From contig NZ_CP121194.1 of NCBI RefSeq assembly GCF_039993895.1, forward strand, positions 2,790,001 to 2,854,000: DNA of 64,000 nt, in the 5' to 3' direction. The DNA comes from Edaphobacter paludis (GTDB lineage Bacteria; Acidobacteriota; Terriglobia; Terriglobales; Acidobacteriaceae). This document shows, piece by piece, positions 8,925 through 17,607 of the stretch; the stretch's first letter is position 1; every line of letters starts with the position of its first letter. The notes beneath the pieces are model-generated. The model saw only the letters and a list, made by a program, of their open reading frames with translations. It had not been told where the DNA came from and did not search any database. A program made the translations under genes and the position numbers.

Positions 8925-8959
8925 GGTACCCCATGTCCCAAATCGGGACATGGGGTGCC
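8925..8959. repeat. Perfect palindrome between convergent genes
   Basis: ACCCCATGTCCC (8928-8939), loop AAATC, GGGACATGGGGT (8945-8956) is a perfect 12-bp inverted repeat. It extends to 15 pairs with GGT/GCC and one wobble. It sits 29 bases from the 3' end of the lipoprotein gene at 8989. Palindromes of this kind serve as bidirectional terminators or REP-like elements. Confidence 0.6.
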
Positions 8960-8988
8960 TGGATCGCCCAAAGAGCTATTTCAAGCTG

Positions 8989-10422
8989 CTAAGGAGCGGT
9001 GACCCGAACCGCAACACCCTTCCCTTGCAGGGGAACAATGGTATCAATCGCATCGATGTCCGTGCGGATGACCGACATATTGTTCGAGTCGCCAGAGGTC
9101 ACATAGACCTTTCCGGTCGGTGTTCCGGTCGTAGCGGCGATCCAGTTTGGACGCCCACATAGAACAGCTGGCTTTGCGGCCGCACATGCAGCGTCAGGCA
9201 GACTGGTGATCGTCGCGGTGACTGTATTCGTGGTGAGGTTGATCACGGAGACGGAACATACCGTGCTCTGTCCAGCGACTGCAACAGCCGCGCAAGGGAG
9301 CGTGGGATCTCCGGCGTTCGCGACGTAGGCACGCGTGCCGTCCTGCAATACGGCGACCATCACCGGATTGACGCCAACCGGAACCGTGGCGAGGACCGTG
9401 CCGAATCCCGTAGCGTCCACCGGGTTAGTCGGATCACAGCCGGAATTCTGATTGCCGGTAACCGTGGTGACCGAGCAGAGCGGAATACTGATGATGCTGA
9501 CCGAACCGGGCGAAGTGCCATTTCCTGCGTTAGCGACAACCAGCTCGTTGCGGGTTGGGACCAAATCAGCCCAAAGGGGATTCGTGCCAACTGGAATGAA
9601 ACTCTTACCGGTACTCGGTACCGTATCCAACAGGTTAGTCTGGGCGTTGATGACGCTGACCGTACCATCTCCCTTGTTCATCGTGAAAACGCGTTTGCCA
9701 TCTGCCGTCATCACGCCATAGACCGGATTGCTGCCGATCGTGATCGGAGTCTGGTCAATGGTGTCGGTCGTCGTTTCGAGGGTATAAGCCTGACCATGGC
9801 CCGAGCTGTCCGAGCCGAGCGTATAGACCCGAGGCGCATTCGTAACTCCGACCACGTAAGTCGGATTCGATACGGGACCAAACTCCTGGTTCAACTTGGG
9901 CGGAGATCCCGCCAGATCGGCAACCGCAGACCGACCCGGCTCCGCGATATAAGTATGAAGACCCTGGGGAAGAATGCTGACCGGGTTCGCACCAGAGAGC
10001 AGAGTGGTCTGAAGCACCTGGGTACTCAACAGCGCAGGGGAGATGTCGAAGCTGTTGACCGTGGTGTCCCGGTTGAGCGTGTAGCCGGTAGTGCCGTCTG
10101 AACTGACCGCAAGATAGTAGGGGTCGACGCCAATGCTCGCCGTGATGAGCACGGTGTCCCCGGAAAAATCAACGAACGTTGCCAACCCAGGCGTGCTCGC
10201 TCCCGTAGTGGAAATCGCGACCGCATATTTGGTCGGCTGGCCCCCCGGACCGACGGGATTGATGGCAGTAACCACCGGCCGATAGGTATTTCCACATCCG
10301 ATAAGAGACGCCGATACGGCCGCTACCAGAGCGAACCTGAATGCGAACCGCGTTACAGACCGAGTGAGGTGCTGTGCGTGGGGCTGTGTGTTTGCTTCTG
10401 ATTCAATTCTTGCTGAATGCAA
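8989..10422 (-). CDS. YncE-like beta-propeller lipoprotein
   Basis: This secreted lipoprotein has a seven-bladed propeller of the YncE / lactonase superfamily. Repeats such as GSNPVYGVMTADGKRVFTMN and GVNPVMVAVLQDGTRAYVAN are characteristic. A lipobox (SASLIGC) lies after a hydrophobic stretch. The frame opens with GTG at 10479 but has no ribosome site there. A TTG at 10422 is preceded at 6-7 bases by GGGAG, so I take it as the start (477 residues, lipidated Cys at 43). No enzymatic residue set was identified; such proteins may bind ligands or act as structural propellers. It is divergent from the DUF92 gene. Confidence 0.75.
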   Translation of the reverse strand: MHSARIESEANTQPHAQHLTRSVTRFAFRFALVAAVSASLIGCGNTYRPVVTAINPVGPGGQPTKYAVAISTTGASTPGLATFVDFSGDTVLITASIGVDPYYLAVSSDGTTGYTLNRDTTVNSFDISPALLSTQVLQTTLLSGANPVSILPQGLHTYIAEPGRSAVADLAGSPPKLNQEFGPVSNPTYVVGVTNAPRVYTLGSDSSGHGQAYTLETTTDTIDQTPITIGSNPVYGVMTADGKRVFTMNKGDGTVSVINAQTNLLDTVPSTGKSFIPVGTNPLWADLVPTRNELVVANAGNGTSPGSVSIISIPLCSVTTVTGNQNSGCDPTNPVDATGFGTVLATVPVGVNPVMVAVLQDGTRAYVANAGDPTLPCAAVAVAGQSTVCSVSVINLTTNTVTATITSLPDAACAAAKPAVLCGRPNWIAATTGTPTGKVYVTSGDSNNMSVIRTDIDAIDTIVPLQGKGVAVRVTAP

Positions 10423-10520
10423 AACTACTCCCGCCGTGATGCTGGTGTTGGCTAAGCTCAAGGACTGATTGTAAATCACCGGCGAGCATGTGACTGTTGA
10501 CAGAAGAGGAAATGCAGAAG

Positions 10521-11345
10521 ATGGAAGCGCAAAAGACGATCCCCTCGCGCCGGGACGAACAGCAAAGTGCCGCTCTGGTTTGGATCGTCACTCCTCTGCT
10601 GGCGACAGGGGCGGCTTATGCACCGGTCCATGCAGCGGCGCGCAGCTCTTCGCTTACGCCGTGGATCATGCCACTGCTGCTGAGTGCTGCCTTCGCGGTG
10701 TTGGTGTCGCTGCTGAAGGCGGCGACCTGGCCCGCTGCGGCAATTGGGTTTCTGGTCTGCACGATACTTGCGCAGCAGCCGGGGTTTGGTGCTCTGCTGG
10801 CGCTGGTTGTGCTCTTCCTGCTCACTTTTGCGGCTACGCGGTTTGGCAGGTCGAAAAAGGAGTTGCAGAGGCTGGCCGAGGGCCGAAGTGGCAGACGTGC
10901 CGCGCAGATTGTGGCCAATCTTGGCGTTGCGGCGCTCTGCGCCTCCATGGGTTGGTATGCCGGCTGCATCGCCGCGCTCTCAGAGGCCGCCGCCGACACT
11001 GTTTCATCCGAGATTGGGCAGGCTGTCGGCGGACAGGCGTGGCTGATCACTTCATTGCGGCGGGTTCCCGGCGGGACCGACGGGGGAATCAGCGTAGCCG
11101 GAACCGCCACTGGTGTTGCGGCTGCCGCTCTGGTGGTGGCCGCAGGCACGATGCATCCTGCTTTCCGTCCGGATGCGTTGCTGATCTTCGCAGCGGCATG
11201 CGCGGGATTGCTCTTCGACAGTGTGCTAGGGGCAACCGTTGAGAGGATCGGCTGGCTGGGGAACGATCTCGTTAACTTCAGCTCGACCCTTTTTGCAGCG
11301 ATGATTGCCGTAATGTGGCTGCTGTTCCGGGGCAGAATCCTCTGA
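10521..11345 (+). CDS. DUF92 family integral membrane protein
   Basis: This is a multi-spanning membrane protein with the DUF92 hallmarks: SEAAADTVSSEIGQ around residue 160 and VPGGTDGGISVAGT around residue 190. Plant DUF92 members (VTE6) are phytyl-phosphate kinases, and bacterial members are probably isoprenoid phosphate enzymes, so that role is only inferred. Several starts are possible (TTG 10497, ATG 10512, ATG 10521). AGAGGA sits about 10 bases before the ATG at 10521, which I chose (274 residues). The gene is convergent with the YdcF-like gene and only 10 bases from it. Confidence 0.85.
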   Translation: MEAQKTIPSRRDEQQSAALVWIVTPLLATGAAYAPVHAAARSSSLTPWIMPLLLSAAFAVLVSLLKAATWPAAAIGFLVCTILAQQPGFGALLALVVLFLLTFAATRFGRSKKELQRLAEGRSGRRAAQIVANLGVAALCASMGWYAGCIAALSEAAADTVSSEIGQAVGGQAWLITSLRRVPGGTDGGISVAGTATGVAAAALVVAAGTMHPAFRPDALLIFAAACAGLLFDSVLGATVERIGWLGNDLVNFSSTLFAAMIAVMWLLFRGRIL

Positions 11346-11355
11346 TAGATAAAGG

Positions 11356-12036
11356 CTAAAGCTCGGATTTGCCTTCGAGCCAGCTATGCAGCCAAGCCGG
11401 ATCCAGTTTCATCTGCCAAGCCGTGTAGCTGAGCATCTCGTGGAAGTAGCGCATGGCCAGCTCGTAGTTGCTGATATGGCCCAGCATGGGCCGCGGCGAG
11501 GTATAGACGTGTAGCCCGACAGCCTGGCAGAGCTCGCGGACACGGAAAAGATGAGTGCCATCGCTGACAACGATGATGGATTTGAGATTGTTTTCGCGGG
11601 CAATGGCGGCGAGGCGGTGAACCTGCTGCTCGGTGTCGGTCGAACGGGTTTCGGCGATGATGTTGCCGAAGGGAATGCCGTTGGCGAGCAGATAGTCCCG
11701 GCCTACGCCTCCTTCGGTATGGCCGGAGTCCTTATCGCCACCTCCGCCGAGCGTGATGACCAGCGGCGCAATCTGTTTGCGGTAAAGCTCGACGGCGTGA
11801 TCGAGACGGGCATGTAGGACCGGAGAGGGATGACCGGAGTATTCGGCCGCACCAAACACGGCGATGGCGTCGGCTGGCTGGGCCTGATCCTCGCCGGCGA
11901 CCTGCGAGATCTGCTGATAGACCCAGACAAACCAGCCCAAAGCCACCAACAGCAGGATTCCAATCAAACGACGAAGAAAAATACTACCTGTAGAGGAGCG
12001 GCGTGAGGGGCGCAGGTTGGAGGAAGAAACGGTCAT
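11356..12036 (-). CDS. YdcF/SanA/ElyC-family (DUF218) protein
   Basis: This 226-residue protein has one N-terminal membrane helix (LIGILLLVALGWFVWVY, preceded by an arginine- and serine-rich tail) and an extracytoplasmic DUF218 domain. Recognisable segments are AIAVFGAAEYSGHPSPVL, LVITLGGGGDKDS, AETRSTDTEQQV and VVSDGTHLFRV. The family is linked to cell-envelope functions (SanA, ElyC), but its reaction is not well established. The frame opens upstream at a TTG (12042); the ATG at 12036 is preferred. It is transcribed away from tsaC with about 80 bases between them. Confidence 0.85.
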   Translation of the reverse strand: MTVSSSNLRPSRRSSTGSIFLRRLIGILLLVALGWFVWVYQQISQVAGEDQAQPADAIAVFGAAEYSGHPSPVLHARLDHAVELYRKQIAPLVITLGGGGDKDSGHTEGGVGRDYLLANGIPFGNIIAETRSTDTEQQVHRLAAIARENNLKSIIVVSDGTHLFRVRELCQAVGLHVYTSPRPMLGHISNYELAMRYFHEMLSYTAWQMKLDPAWLHSWLEGKSEL

Positions 12037-12115
12037 CAGCAATGAAAGATGAGTCTACGGTACATGAGCGTCGATGGAAAGAAATCTCGTGTTTACCTTT
12101 TCTATCGATTGCGTC

Positions 12116-12760
12116 TCACCGTTGCAACGTCAACGCTATTTCATGAGTGGGAATGGCGCCTTCGCGGAGGATCATCCACGAGTTTCCCCCTCCTGAGAGA
12201 TCAACGATGGTGGTCGGAATCGAACGGGCGGTGGGGCCGCCATCGACGATCAGCGGTATCTTGTCGCCCAACTGTTCGCGCACACAATTCGCGTAGGTGC
12301 ATTCGGGGAAGCTCTGGAGATTGGCGGAGGTGGCGGTAATGGGCAGGCCGAGCGCCGCGACGATAGCGCGAGGGATCGCCGCCTCGGGTACTCGTAGAGC
12401 TACGTTGCCCGTGTTGGCGGTAACCCGGAGCGGAAGCCTGGAGCCCGCCTTGACAATGATGGTAAGCGGGCCGGGCCAGAATTTTTCCGCGAGACGATCG
12501 AAGGCGGAGTCGAGCTGTCGGGCAATCTCATACGCTTGCGCGACCTGGGCGATGAGAAGCGATAAAGGTTTGTGCCGAGCGCGGGTCTTCAGCTCGTAGA
12601 TACGGTCGACCGCCTTCAGGTTGACGGGATCCACGGCGAGTCCGTAGAAGGTGTCGGTCGGCAGGGCGACGACACTACCACGGTACAGGTTGCTGACCAC
12701 CTGGCTGATCAGCTCCGGTTCAGGCTCGTCGGGATGGATGCGGAGTATCTGGGCCGTCAA
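12116..12760 (-). CDS. tsaC: L-threonylcarbamoyladenylate synthase (Sua5/YrdC/TsaC)
   Basis: This cytoplasmic enzyme makes threonylcarbamoyl-AMP from threonine, bicarbonate and ATP for the t6A37 modification of ANN-decoding tRNAs. The 214-residue length corresponds to the YrdC domain alone. Motifs seen are VVALPTDTFYGLAVD, KTRARHKPLSLLI (the conserved K-x-R), WPGPLTIIV, VALRVPEAAIP and ITATSANLQS. It starts with ATG at 12760. TsaB, D and E partners are not in the window. It is divergent from the methyltransferase gene at 12910. Confidence 0.95.
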   Translation of the reverse strand: MTAQILRIHPDEPEPELISQVVSNLYRGSVVALPTDTFYGLAVDPVNLKAVDRIYELKTRARHKPLSLLIAQVAQAYEIARQLDSAFDRLAEKFWPGPLTIIVKAGSRLPLRVTANTGNVALRVPEAAIPRAIVAALGLPITATSANLQSFPECTYANCVREQLGDKIPLIVDGGPTARSIPTTIVDLSGGGNSWMILREGAIPTHEIALTLQR

Positions 12761-12909
12761 ATCTGGCTCCTGTGCCTTGGTTCAGCAGGTTAGGCAGGTC
12801 ATGCGGCATGGTCGCCGCGAACCTGCATCAGGATATCAGCATTGCTCTCTTCATCACGACGCTTGCTTGCCCTCAAGCGCAGGACAAGGGACAGCGTAAG
12901 ATTTTCCTG

Positions 12910-13716
12910 ATGACTTTCTTTGAAAAAGCTGCGCCCGCTTCCATCGTATCCAGCCGCGCCAATAGTCGCGTCAAGCAATTGCGTGCAGCGTTTGCGGGTC
13001 ATGCGCGGTTGAGCGGAGGAATGGTGGCCATCGAAGGCGACCATCTGCTGGCCGAGGCGCTGCGGAGCGGGATGGTGCTGAAGACGGTCTTCGTGAGCGA
13101 GCGCCGTGAGCTGCCGGCAATCGTTCCGCGCGGGGTAGAGGTGTTGCGGCTCACCGATGAGGTGTTTGAGAGCGTCGTCGAGACACGTGCCCCGCAGGGG
13201 GTGGCTGCTTTGATTGTGCCGCCGATGCATGCGATGGAAGACGTGCTGCGCGGAACGCCGCTGATCCTGATTGCAGCAGGGTTGCAGGATCCGGGAAATC
13301 TGGGGACGCTGGTACGCTCTGCGGAGGCATTTGGAGCGACCGGAGTGCTGACCACGCCGGGAACCGTGAGCGCGTGGAACCAGAAAGCCCTGCGCGCAAG
13401 TGTAGGCAGCGTATTTCGGATGCCGGTTGTAGCGGCGACAATGGAAGAGGTTGCGGGCCTGAAATTACGCGGTGTTCGACTGATCGCTGCGGTGGGTTTC
13501 GATGATTCCGAAACGATTGTGGCGCAGGAGATGGACTTCTCCAGGGGATGCGCATTGATGATTGGCAACGAAGGAGCAGGGCTGACGGCGGAGTGGATGG
13601 AGATGGCCGATGCACGGGTGACGATTCCCTGCCCTGGGCCGGTGGAGAGCCTCAACGCAGCGATCGCGGGATCTCTGTTGCTGTATGAAGCTTCGCGGCA
13701 GAGGAGTATGCGATGA
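12910..13716 (+). CDS. SpoU/TrmH-family RNA 2'-O-methyltransferase
   Basis: This 268-residue knotted (SPOUT) methyltransferase acts on rRNA or tRNA ribose. An N-terminal substrate-binding domain (SRVKQLRAAFAGHARL, MVAIEGDHLLAEAL) is followed by the three family motifs: LQDPGNLGTLVRSAEAFGATG, CALMIGNEGAGLTAEW and VTIPCPGPVESLNAAIAGSLLLYE. The frame is open to 12772, but the ATG at 12910 begins the family-like part (MTFFEKAAPASIVSS). It overlaps rarA by four bases (ATGA). Whether it is RlmB-like or targets tRNA cannot be told. Confidence 0.92.
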   Translation: MTFFEKAAPASIVSSRANSRVKQLRAAFAGHARLSGGMVAIEGDHLLAEALRSGMVLKTVFVSERRELPAIVPRGVEVLRLTDEVFESVVETRAPQGVAALIVPPMHAMEDVLRGTPLILIAAGLQDPGNLGTLVRSAEAFGATGVLTTPGTVSAWNQKALRASVGSVFRMPVVAATMEEVAGLKLRGVRLIAAVGFDDSETIVAQEMDFSRGCALMIGNEGAGLTAEWMEMADARVTIPCPGPVESLNAAIAGSLLLYEASRQRSMR

Positions 13717-15050
13717 GCCTGTTCGATGCTTCTCCCCTCTCTGCCGCGGCGTCGCATGGGCGGCAAGCCCCGCTCGCGGAGAGAATGCGGCCGCAGACTC
13801 TGGACGAGTATGTTGGCCAGGACCATCTCCTGGGGCCGGGTAAGCCGTTGCGTCTGGCGATTGAAGCCGACGACGCTACGTCGATGATCTTCTGGGGGCC
13901 ACCGGGAACGGGCAAGACGACCTTGGCGAAGATTATTGCTCACATGACCTCGGCCAGTTTCATCGAATTCTCTGCGGTGCTTTCGGGGATCAAAGAGATC
14001 AAGCAGGTGATGGTGGAGGCGGAGAAGGCGGCTGGCTTCGGGTCGCGCACAATTCTGTTTGTGGATGAGATTCACCGCTTCAATAAAGCTCAACAGGATG
14101 CATTTTTGCCGTATGTGGAACGCGGGACGATCCGGCTGATCGGCGCGACAACGGAGAATCCTTCGTTTGAGATTATTGCCGCTCTGCTGTCACGATGCCG
14201 TGTCTATACGCTGCAGGCGCTTACCGAAGAGCAGATTGTGGCTCTGTTGCAGCGGGCCTTGAGCGACGACAAGCGTGGGCTTGGCGGCTCCGGATTGAGC
14301 GCGGACGAAGACGCGCTTTCGACCATTGCATCCTATTCGAGCGGGGACGCGCGCAACGCTCTCAATGCTCTCGATGTAGCGGCAAAGCTCGCGGAAGGGC
14401 GCAAGCGGCGAACCATCACCAAGGCGATCGCATCCGAGGCAATGCAGCGGAGGGTACTGCTCTACGACAAGAAAGGCGAGCAGCACTACGACATCATCTC
14501 GGCGCTGCATAAGAGCGTTCGCAACTCCGATCCGGACGCCGCTCTCTACTGGCTGGGCCGAATGCTGGAGGCGGGCGAAGACCCCATGTATTGTGCGCGG
14601 CGCATCGTACGCATGGCGGTTGAGGACATTGGGCTGGCGGCTCCAGAGGCACTGAACCTTTGCCTTTCGGCCAAGGACGCCATGCATTTTCTGGGGCAGC
14701 CGGAGGGTGGCCTGGCACTCGCGCAGGCGGTGGTGTATCTTGCGCTGGCACCGAAATCGAATGCAGTCTATGTGGCGTATGGCGCGGTGAAGGCCGATAT
14801 TGAGGCGACAGCGGCAGAGCCCGTACCACTGCATCTGCGGAATGCCCCGACCAAGCTGATGAAGGAGCTTGATTACGGCAAGGACTATCAGTACGCGCAC
14901 GATGTAGAAGGCCGGGTGGCGGACATGGAGTGCCTGCCGCCGAGTCTCGCCGGACGCCGTTACTATCAACCGACGGGCGAAGGACGTGAGAAGCTGCTGG
15001 CCCAACGAATGGATGAGGTCGCTCGCATCAAAGCCGCGAAACGCAAATGA
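13713..15050 (+). CDS. rarA: Replication-associated recombination protein A (AAA+ ATPase)
   Basis: This 445-residue RarA/MgsA/WHIP-family ATPase acts at stalled replication forks with SSB. Walker A is GPPGTGKTT (62-70) and Walker B is ILFVDEIHRFNK. Sensor segment ATTENPSFEI and arginine-finger region LLSRCRVYTL are present. The C-terminal tetramerisation/MgsA domain follows, with HYDIISALHKSVRNSDPDAA and LYWLGRMLEAGEDP. The length is normal. Its start overlaps the stop of the methyltransferase gene, suggesting coupled translation. The family assignment is secure. Confidence 0.96.
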   Translation: MSLFDASPLSAAASHGRQAPLAERMRPQTLDEYVGQDHLLGPGKPLRLAIEADDATSMIFWGPPGTGKTTLAKIIAHMTSASFIEFSAVLSGIKEIKQVMVEAEKAAGFGSRTILFVDEIHRFNKAQQDAFLPYVERGTIRLIGATTENPSFEIIAALLSRCRVYTLQALTEEQIVALLQRALSDDKRGLGGSGLSADEDALSTIASYSSGDARNALNALDVAAKLAEGRKRRTITKAIASEAMQRRVLLYDKKGEQHYDIISALHKSVRNSDPDAALYWLGRMLEAGEDPMYCARRIVRMAVEDIGLAAPEALNLCLSAKDAMHFLGQPEGGLALAQAVVYLALAPKSNAVYVAYGAVKADIEATAAEPVPLHLRNAPTKLMKELDYGKDYQYAHDVEGRVADMECLPPSLAGRRYYQPTGEGREKLLAQRMDEVARIKAAKRK

Positions 15051-15082
15051 TTTATCTCGATCGTATATAGAGGATGAGTTGC

Positions 15083-16516
15083 ATGAATAACTTTGAAAAC
15101 CTGCGGGTGGGACTTTTCGGTATTGGGCTCGCGGCCTATTGGGAACAGTTTGCGGGACTCGAAGAGCGTCTGAAGGGATACGTTCACACGGTCGAACAGC
15201 GGCTTTCTGGCGCTAATCGAGACATAGTCAATTTTGGCCTCGTCGACTCGCCTGAGCGCGCCCTCGCCGTCAGCCATGAGGCGCGCCAGCAGGACGTAGA
15301 CATTCTTGTCATCTACGTCACGACCTACGCGCTCTCTTCGACCGTGCTTCCCATCGTTCGCAGGGCCAAGGTGCCAGTTCTGGTGCTCAATCTACAACCC
15401 ACCGCCGCCCTCGATTACGCACACTTTAATGCCCTTACCGACCGCACCGCCATGACCGGCGAGTGGCTCGCCTACTGCTCTGCCTGTCCCGTTCCCGAGT
15501 TGGCCAACGTCTTTGCGCGTTCCGGTATTCCGTTTCATCAGGTCACCGGCGTCCTTGACGACGACCCTGAATGTTGGCGCGAGATCCACGCGTGGATCGA
15601 TGCCGCACAGGTTGCGCATACGCTGAGCCATACTCGCGTCGGCCTTATGGGCCACTACTACAACGGGATGCTCGACATCGCTACCGACCTCACCGCCGTC
15701 GCCTCAATCTTCGGCACGCATCTTGAAGTCGTCGAGATCGACGAACTCAGCCGCATGAGGCTCGATGCTCCGGAAGACGAAGTTCAACGCCATCGGGCAT
15801 CCTTCTCCCAAGCCTTCGATATCCAGCCCGACTGCTCCGCCAGCGAACTCCAACGCGCCGCACGCACGTCTGCCGCGCTCGAACAGTTTGTCAAAAGCCA
15901 CCGGCTCGGGGCGCTCGCTTACTTCTACAAGGGCTCCGGCTGCGAGATGAACGAAGAGACGGTTACGTCCATCATTCTGGGGACTTCCCTGCTTACCAGC
16001 CGGGGTATTCCTGTCGCGGGCGAGTACGAGATAAAAAATGTCCTCGCTATGAAGATCCTCGACAGCTTTGGCGCAGGAGGATCCTTCACCGAATACTATG
16101 CCACCGATTTTGCGCAGGACGTTGTGCTGCTGGGGCATGATGGGCCGGGCCACGCTGGGATCGCGGAGGGCAAAACAAAGGTCCGCCCCCTCACCGTTTA
16201 TCACGGCAAAATCGGCCGCGGCCTCTCTGTCGAGATGAGCGTCAAATATGGCCCGGTCACGCTGCTTTCTGTCGTCGAGAGCAAGGATCGGGGCTTTAAA
16301 CTGCTCGTGGCTGAGGGGCAGGTCGAGGCCGGCCCCATTCTCCAGATTGGCAACACCAACAGCCGCTACCGCTTTCCTGTGGGTGCCCGCAACTTCATCC
16401 AGCGTTGGAATGAACAAGCCCCCGCTCATCACTGTGCCGTCGGACTTGGCCACATTGCCGACAAGCTGGAAAAGCTTGGCCTGCTTCTCAATATCGATGT
16501 TGTACGCATCTGTTAA
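15083..16516 (+). CDS. L-fucose/L-arabinose isomerase-family protein
   Basis: This 477-residue protein has the architecture of the AraA/FucI sugar isomerase family. An N-terminal Rossmann-like region (LRVGLFGIGLAAYWEQF, DILVIYVTTYALSSTVLPI) is followed by a middle domain with VGLMGHYYNGMLD and a C-terminal barrel with ENVG-like and metal-binding histidines (DVVLLGHDGPGHAGIAEG). These enzymes interconvert aldoses and ketoses with Mn2+. An ATG also occurs at 15074, but the one at 15083 has AGAGGATG about 8 bases upstream. It is followed in the same direction by two dehydrogenases, so a role in catabolism of a deoxy- or acidic sugar is likely. The exact substrate is not determined. Confidence 0.78.
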   Translation: MNNFENLRVGLFGIGLAAYWEQFAGLEERLKGYVHTVEQRLSGANRDIVNFGLVDSPERALAVSHEARQQDVDILVIYVTTYALSSTVLPIVRRAKVPVLVLNLQPTAALDYAHFNALTDRTAMTGEWLAYCSACPVPELANVFARSGIPFHQVTGVLDDDPECWREIHAWIDAAQVAHTLSHTRVGLMGHYYNGMLDIATDLTAVASIFGTHLEVVEIDELSRMRLDAPEDEVQRHRASFSQAFDIQPDCSASELQRAARTSAALEQFVKSHRLGALAYFYKGSGCEMNEETVTSIILGTSLLTSRGIPVAGEYEIKNVLAMKILDSFGAGGSFTEYYATDFAQDVVLLGHDGPGHAGIAEGKTKVRPLTVYHGKIGRGLSVEMSVKYGPVTLLSVVESKDRGFKLLVAEGQVEAGPILQIGNTNSRYRFPVGARNFIQRWNEQAPAHHCAVGLGHIADKLEKLGLLLNIDVVRIC

Positions 16517-16554
16517 AGTACGTTGTACCCTTTAGCTGAAAGGTTCTAACTACG

Positions 16555-17607
16555 ATGAAGGCTCTCCTGCTCTCCGAGTATAAAAATCTTCAACTTCAGG
16601 ACTTGCCCACGCCCGCTCCCGGTCCTGATGACGTTCTTGTGCAGGTAGCCGCCTGCGGCATCTGCGGCAGTGATGTGCATGGGTATGACGGCTCGACCGG
16701 CCGACGCATTCCTCCTATTGTGATGGGGCACGAGGCGGCGGGCGTTGTCGCCGCTGTCGGCTCGAAGGTCAGCAAATTTGCTAAGGGTGATCGTGTCACC
16801 TTCGACTCAACCGTCTACTGCGGTGAGTGCGACTTCTGTAGGAAGGGTGAGGTCAACCTCTGCGACAATCGGCAGGTGGTGGGTGTTTCCTGTGGCGAAT
16901 TCCGCCGGAACGGGGCGTTCGCCGAATATGTGAGTGTCCCTGAACGGATTCTGTACTCTCTGCCCGCGGCGTTGTCATTTGCGGAAGCGGCTATGCTTGA
17001 GGCGGTTTCGGTGGCCCTGCATGGTGTGCATGTCTCCGAGATAAAGGGCGGAGAGACGGCGCTGGTCATCGGCGCAGGAATGATTGGATTGCTGTTGCTA
17101 CAATCGGCTCGCGCTGCGGGCTGTTCTCGTGTCTTTGTGGCGGACATTGATGCCACTCGGTTGAAGCTCGCCGCGGATCTTGGAGCAGACCAGACGCTTC
17201 AACTTTCTGGTACAGAGTTGCTCGACGAGATCTTACGGCGGACGGAAGGACATGGAGTAGATGTTGTGCTCGAAGCCGTGGGCCGCAATGAAACCGTTGG
17301 CTCCGCAATCGACTGTGTGCGCAAGGGCGGCACGGTTACGCTGGTGGGCAATATCACGCCGCAGGTCACGATCCATTTGCAGAAGGTCGTCTCGCGGCAG
17401 ATACGCCTGCAAGGCTCCTGCGCCTCGTCGGGCGAATATCCGGAGGCGATGCAATTGATCGCGGAAGGAAAGATCAAAGTGGGACCACTCATTACTGCCG
17501 TCGCTCCTTTGATCGACGGCCCGGAGTGGTTCAAGCGACTCTACGTGCATGAACCCAACCTGATGAAGATCGTTCTCGATCCACGCGAAGGTGCAGCCAG
17601 ATCATGA
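16555..17607 (+). CDS. Zinc-dependent medium-chain (sorbitol/threonine-type) dehydrogenase
   Basis: This is a 350-residue MDR-family NAD(P)-dependent alcohol or polyol dehydrogenase. Catalytic zinc ligands are visible as C37 (CGICGSD) and the GHE motif at 58-60. The structural zinc lobe is YCGECDFCRKGEVNLC. The cofactor-binding Rossmann segment reads ALVIGAGMIGLLLLQ with ADIDATRLKLA (an acidic residue after strand 2 favours NAD). It overlaps the next SDR gene by four bases, so the two oxidoreductases are coupled. Substrate is likely a sugar alcohol or sugar acid, from context. Confidence 0.88.
   Translation: MKALLLSEYKNLQLQDLPTPAPGPDDVLVQVAACGICGSDVHGYDGSTGRRIPPIVMGHEAAGVVAAVGSKVSKFAKGDRVTFDSTVYCGECDFCRKGEVNLCDNRQVVGVSCGEFRRNGAFAEYVSVPERILYSLPAALSFAEAAMLEAVSVALHGVHVSEIKGGETALVIGAGMIGLLLLQSARAAGCSRVFVADIDATRLKLAADLGADQTLQLSGTELLDEILRRTEGHGVDVVLEAVGRNETVGSAIDCVRKGGTVTLVGNITPQVTIHLQKVVSRQIRLQGSCASSGEYPEAMQLIAEGKIKVGPLITAVAPLIDGPEWFKRLYVHEPNLMKIVLDPREGAARS

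Noticed and set aside
12999-14093. 364-codon minus-strand frame across the methyltransferase and rarA
   Set aside because: Both plus-strand genes are secure and coupled; the opposing frame is low-complexity (Ser/Arg/Pro) and unrecognisable.
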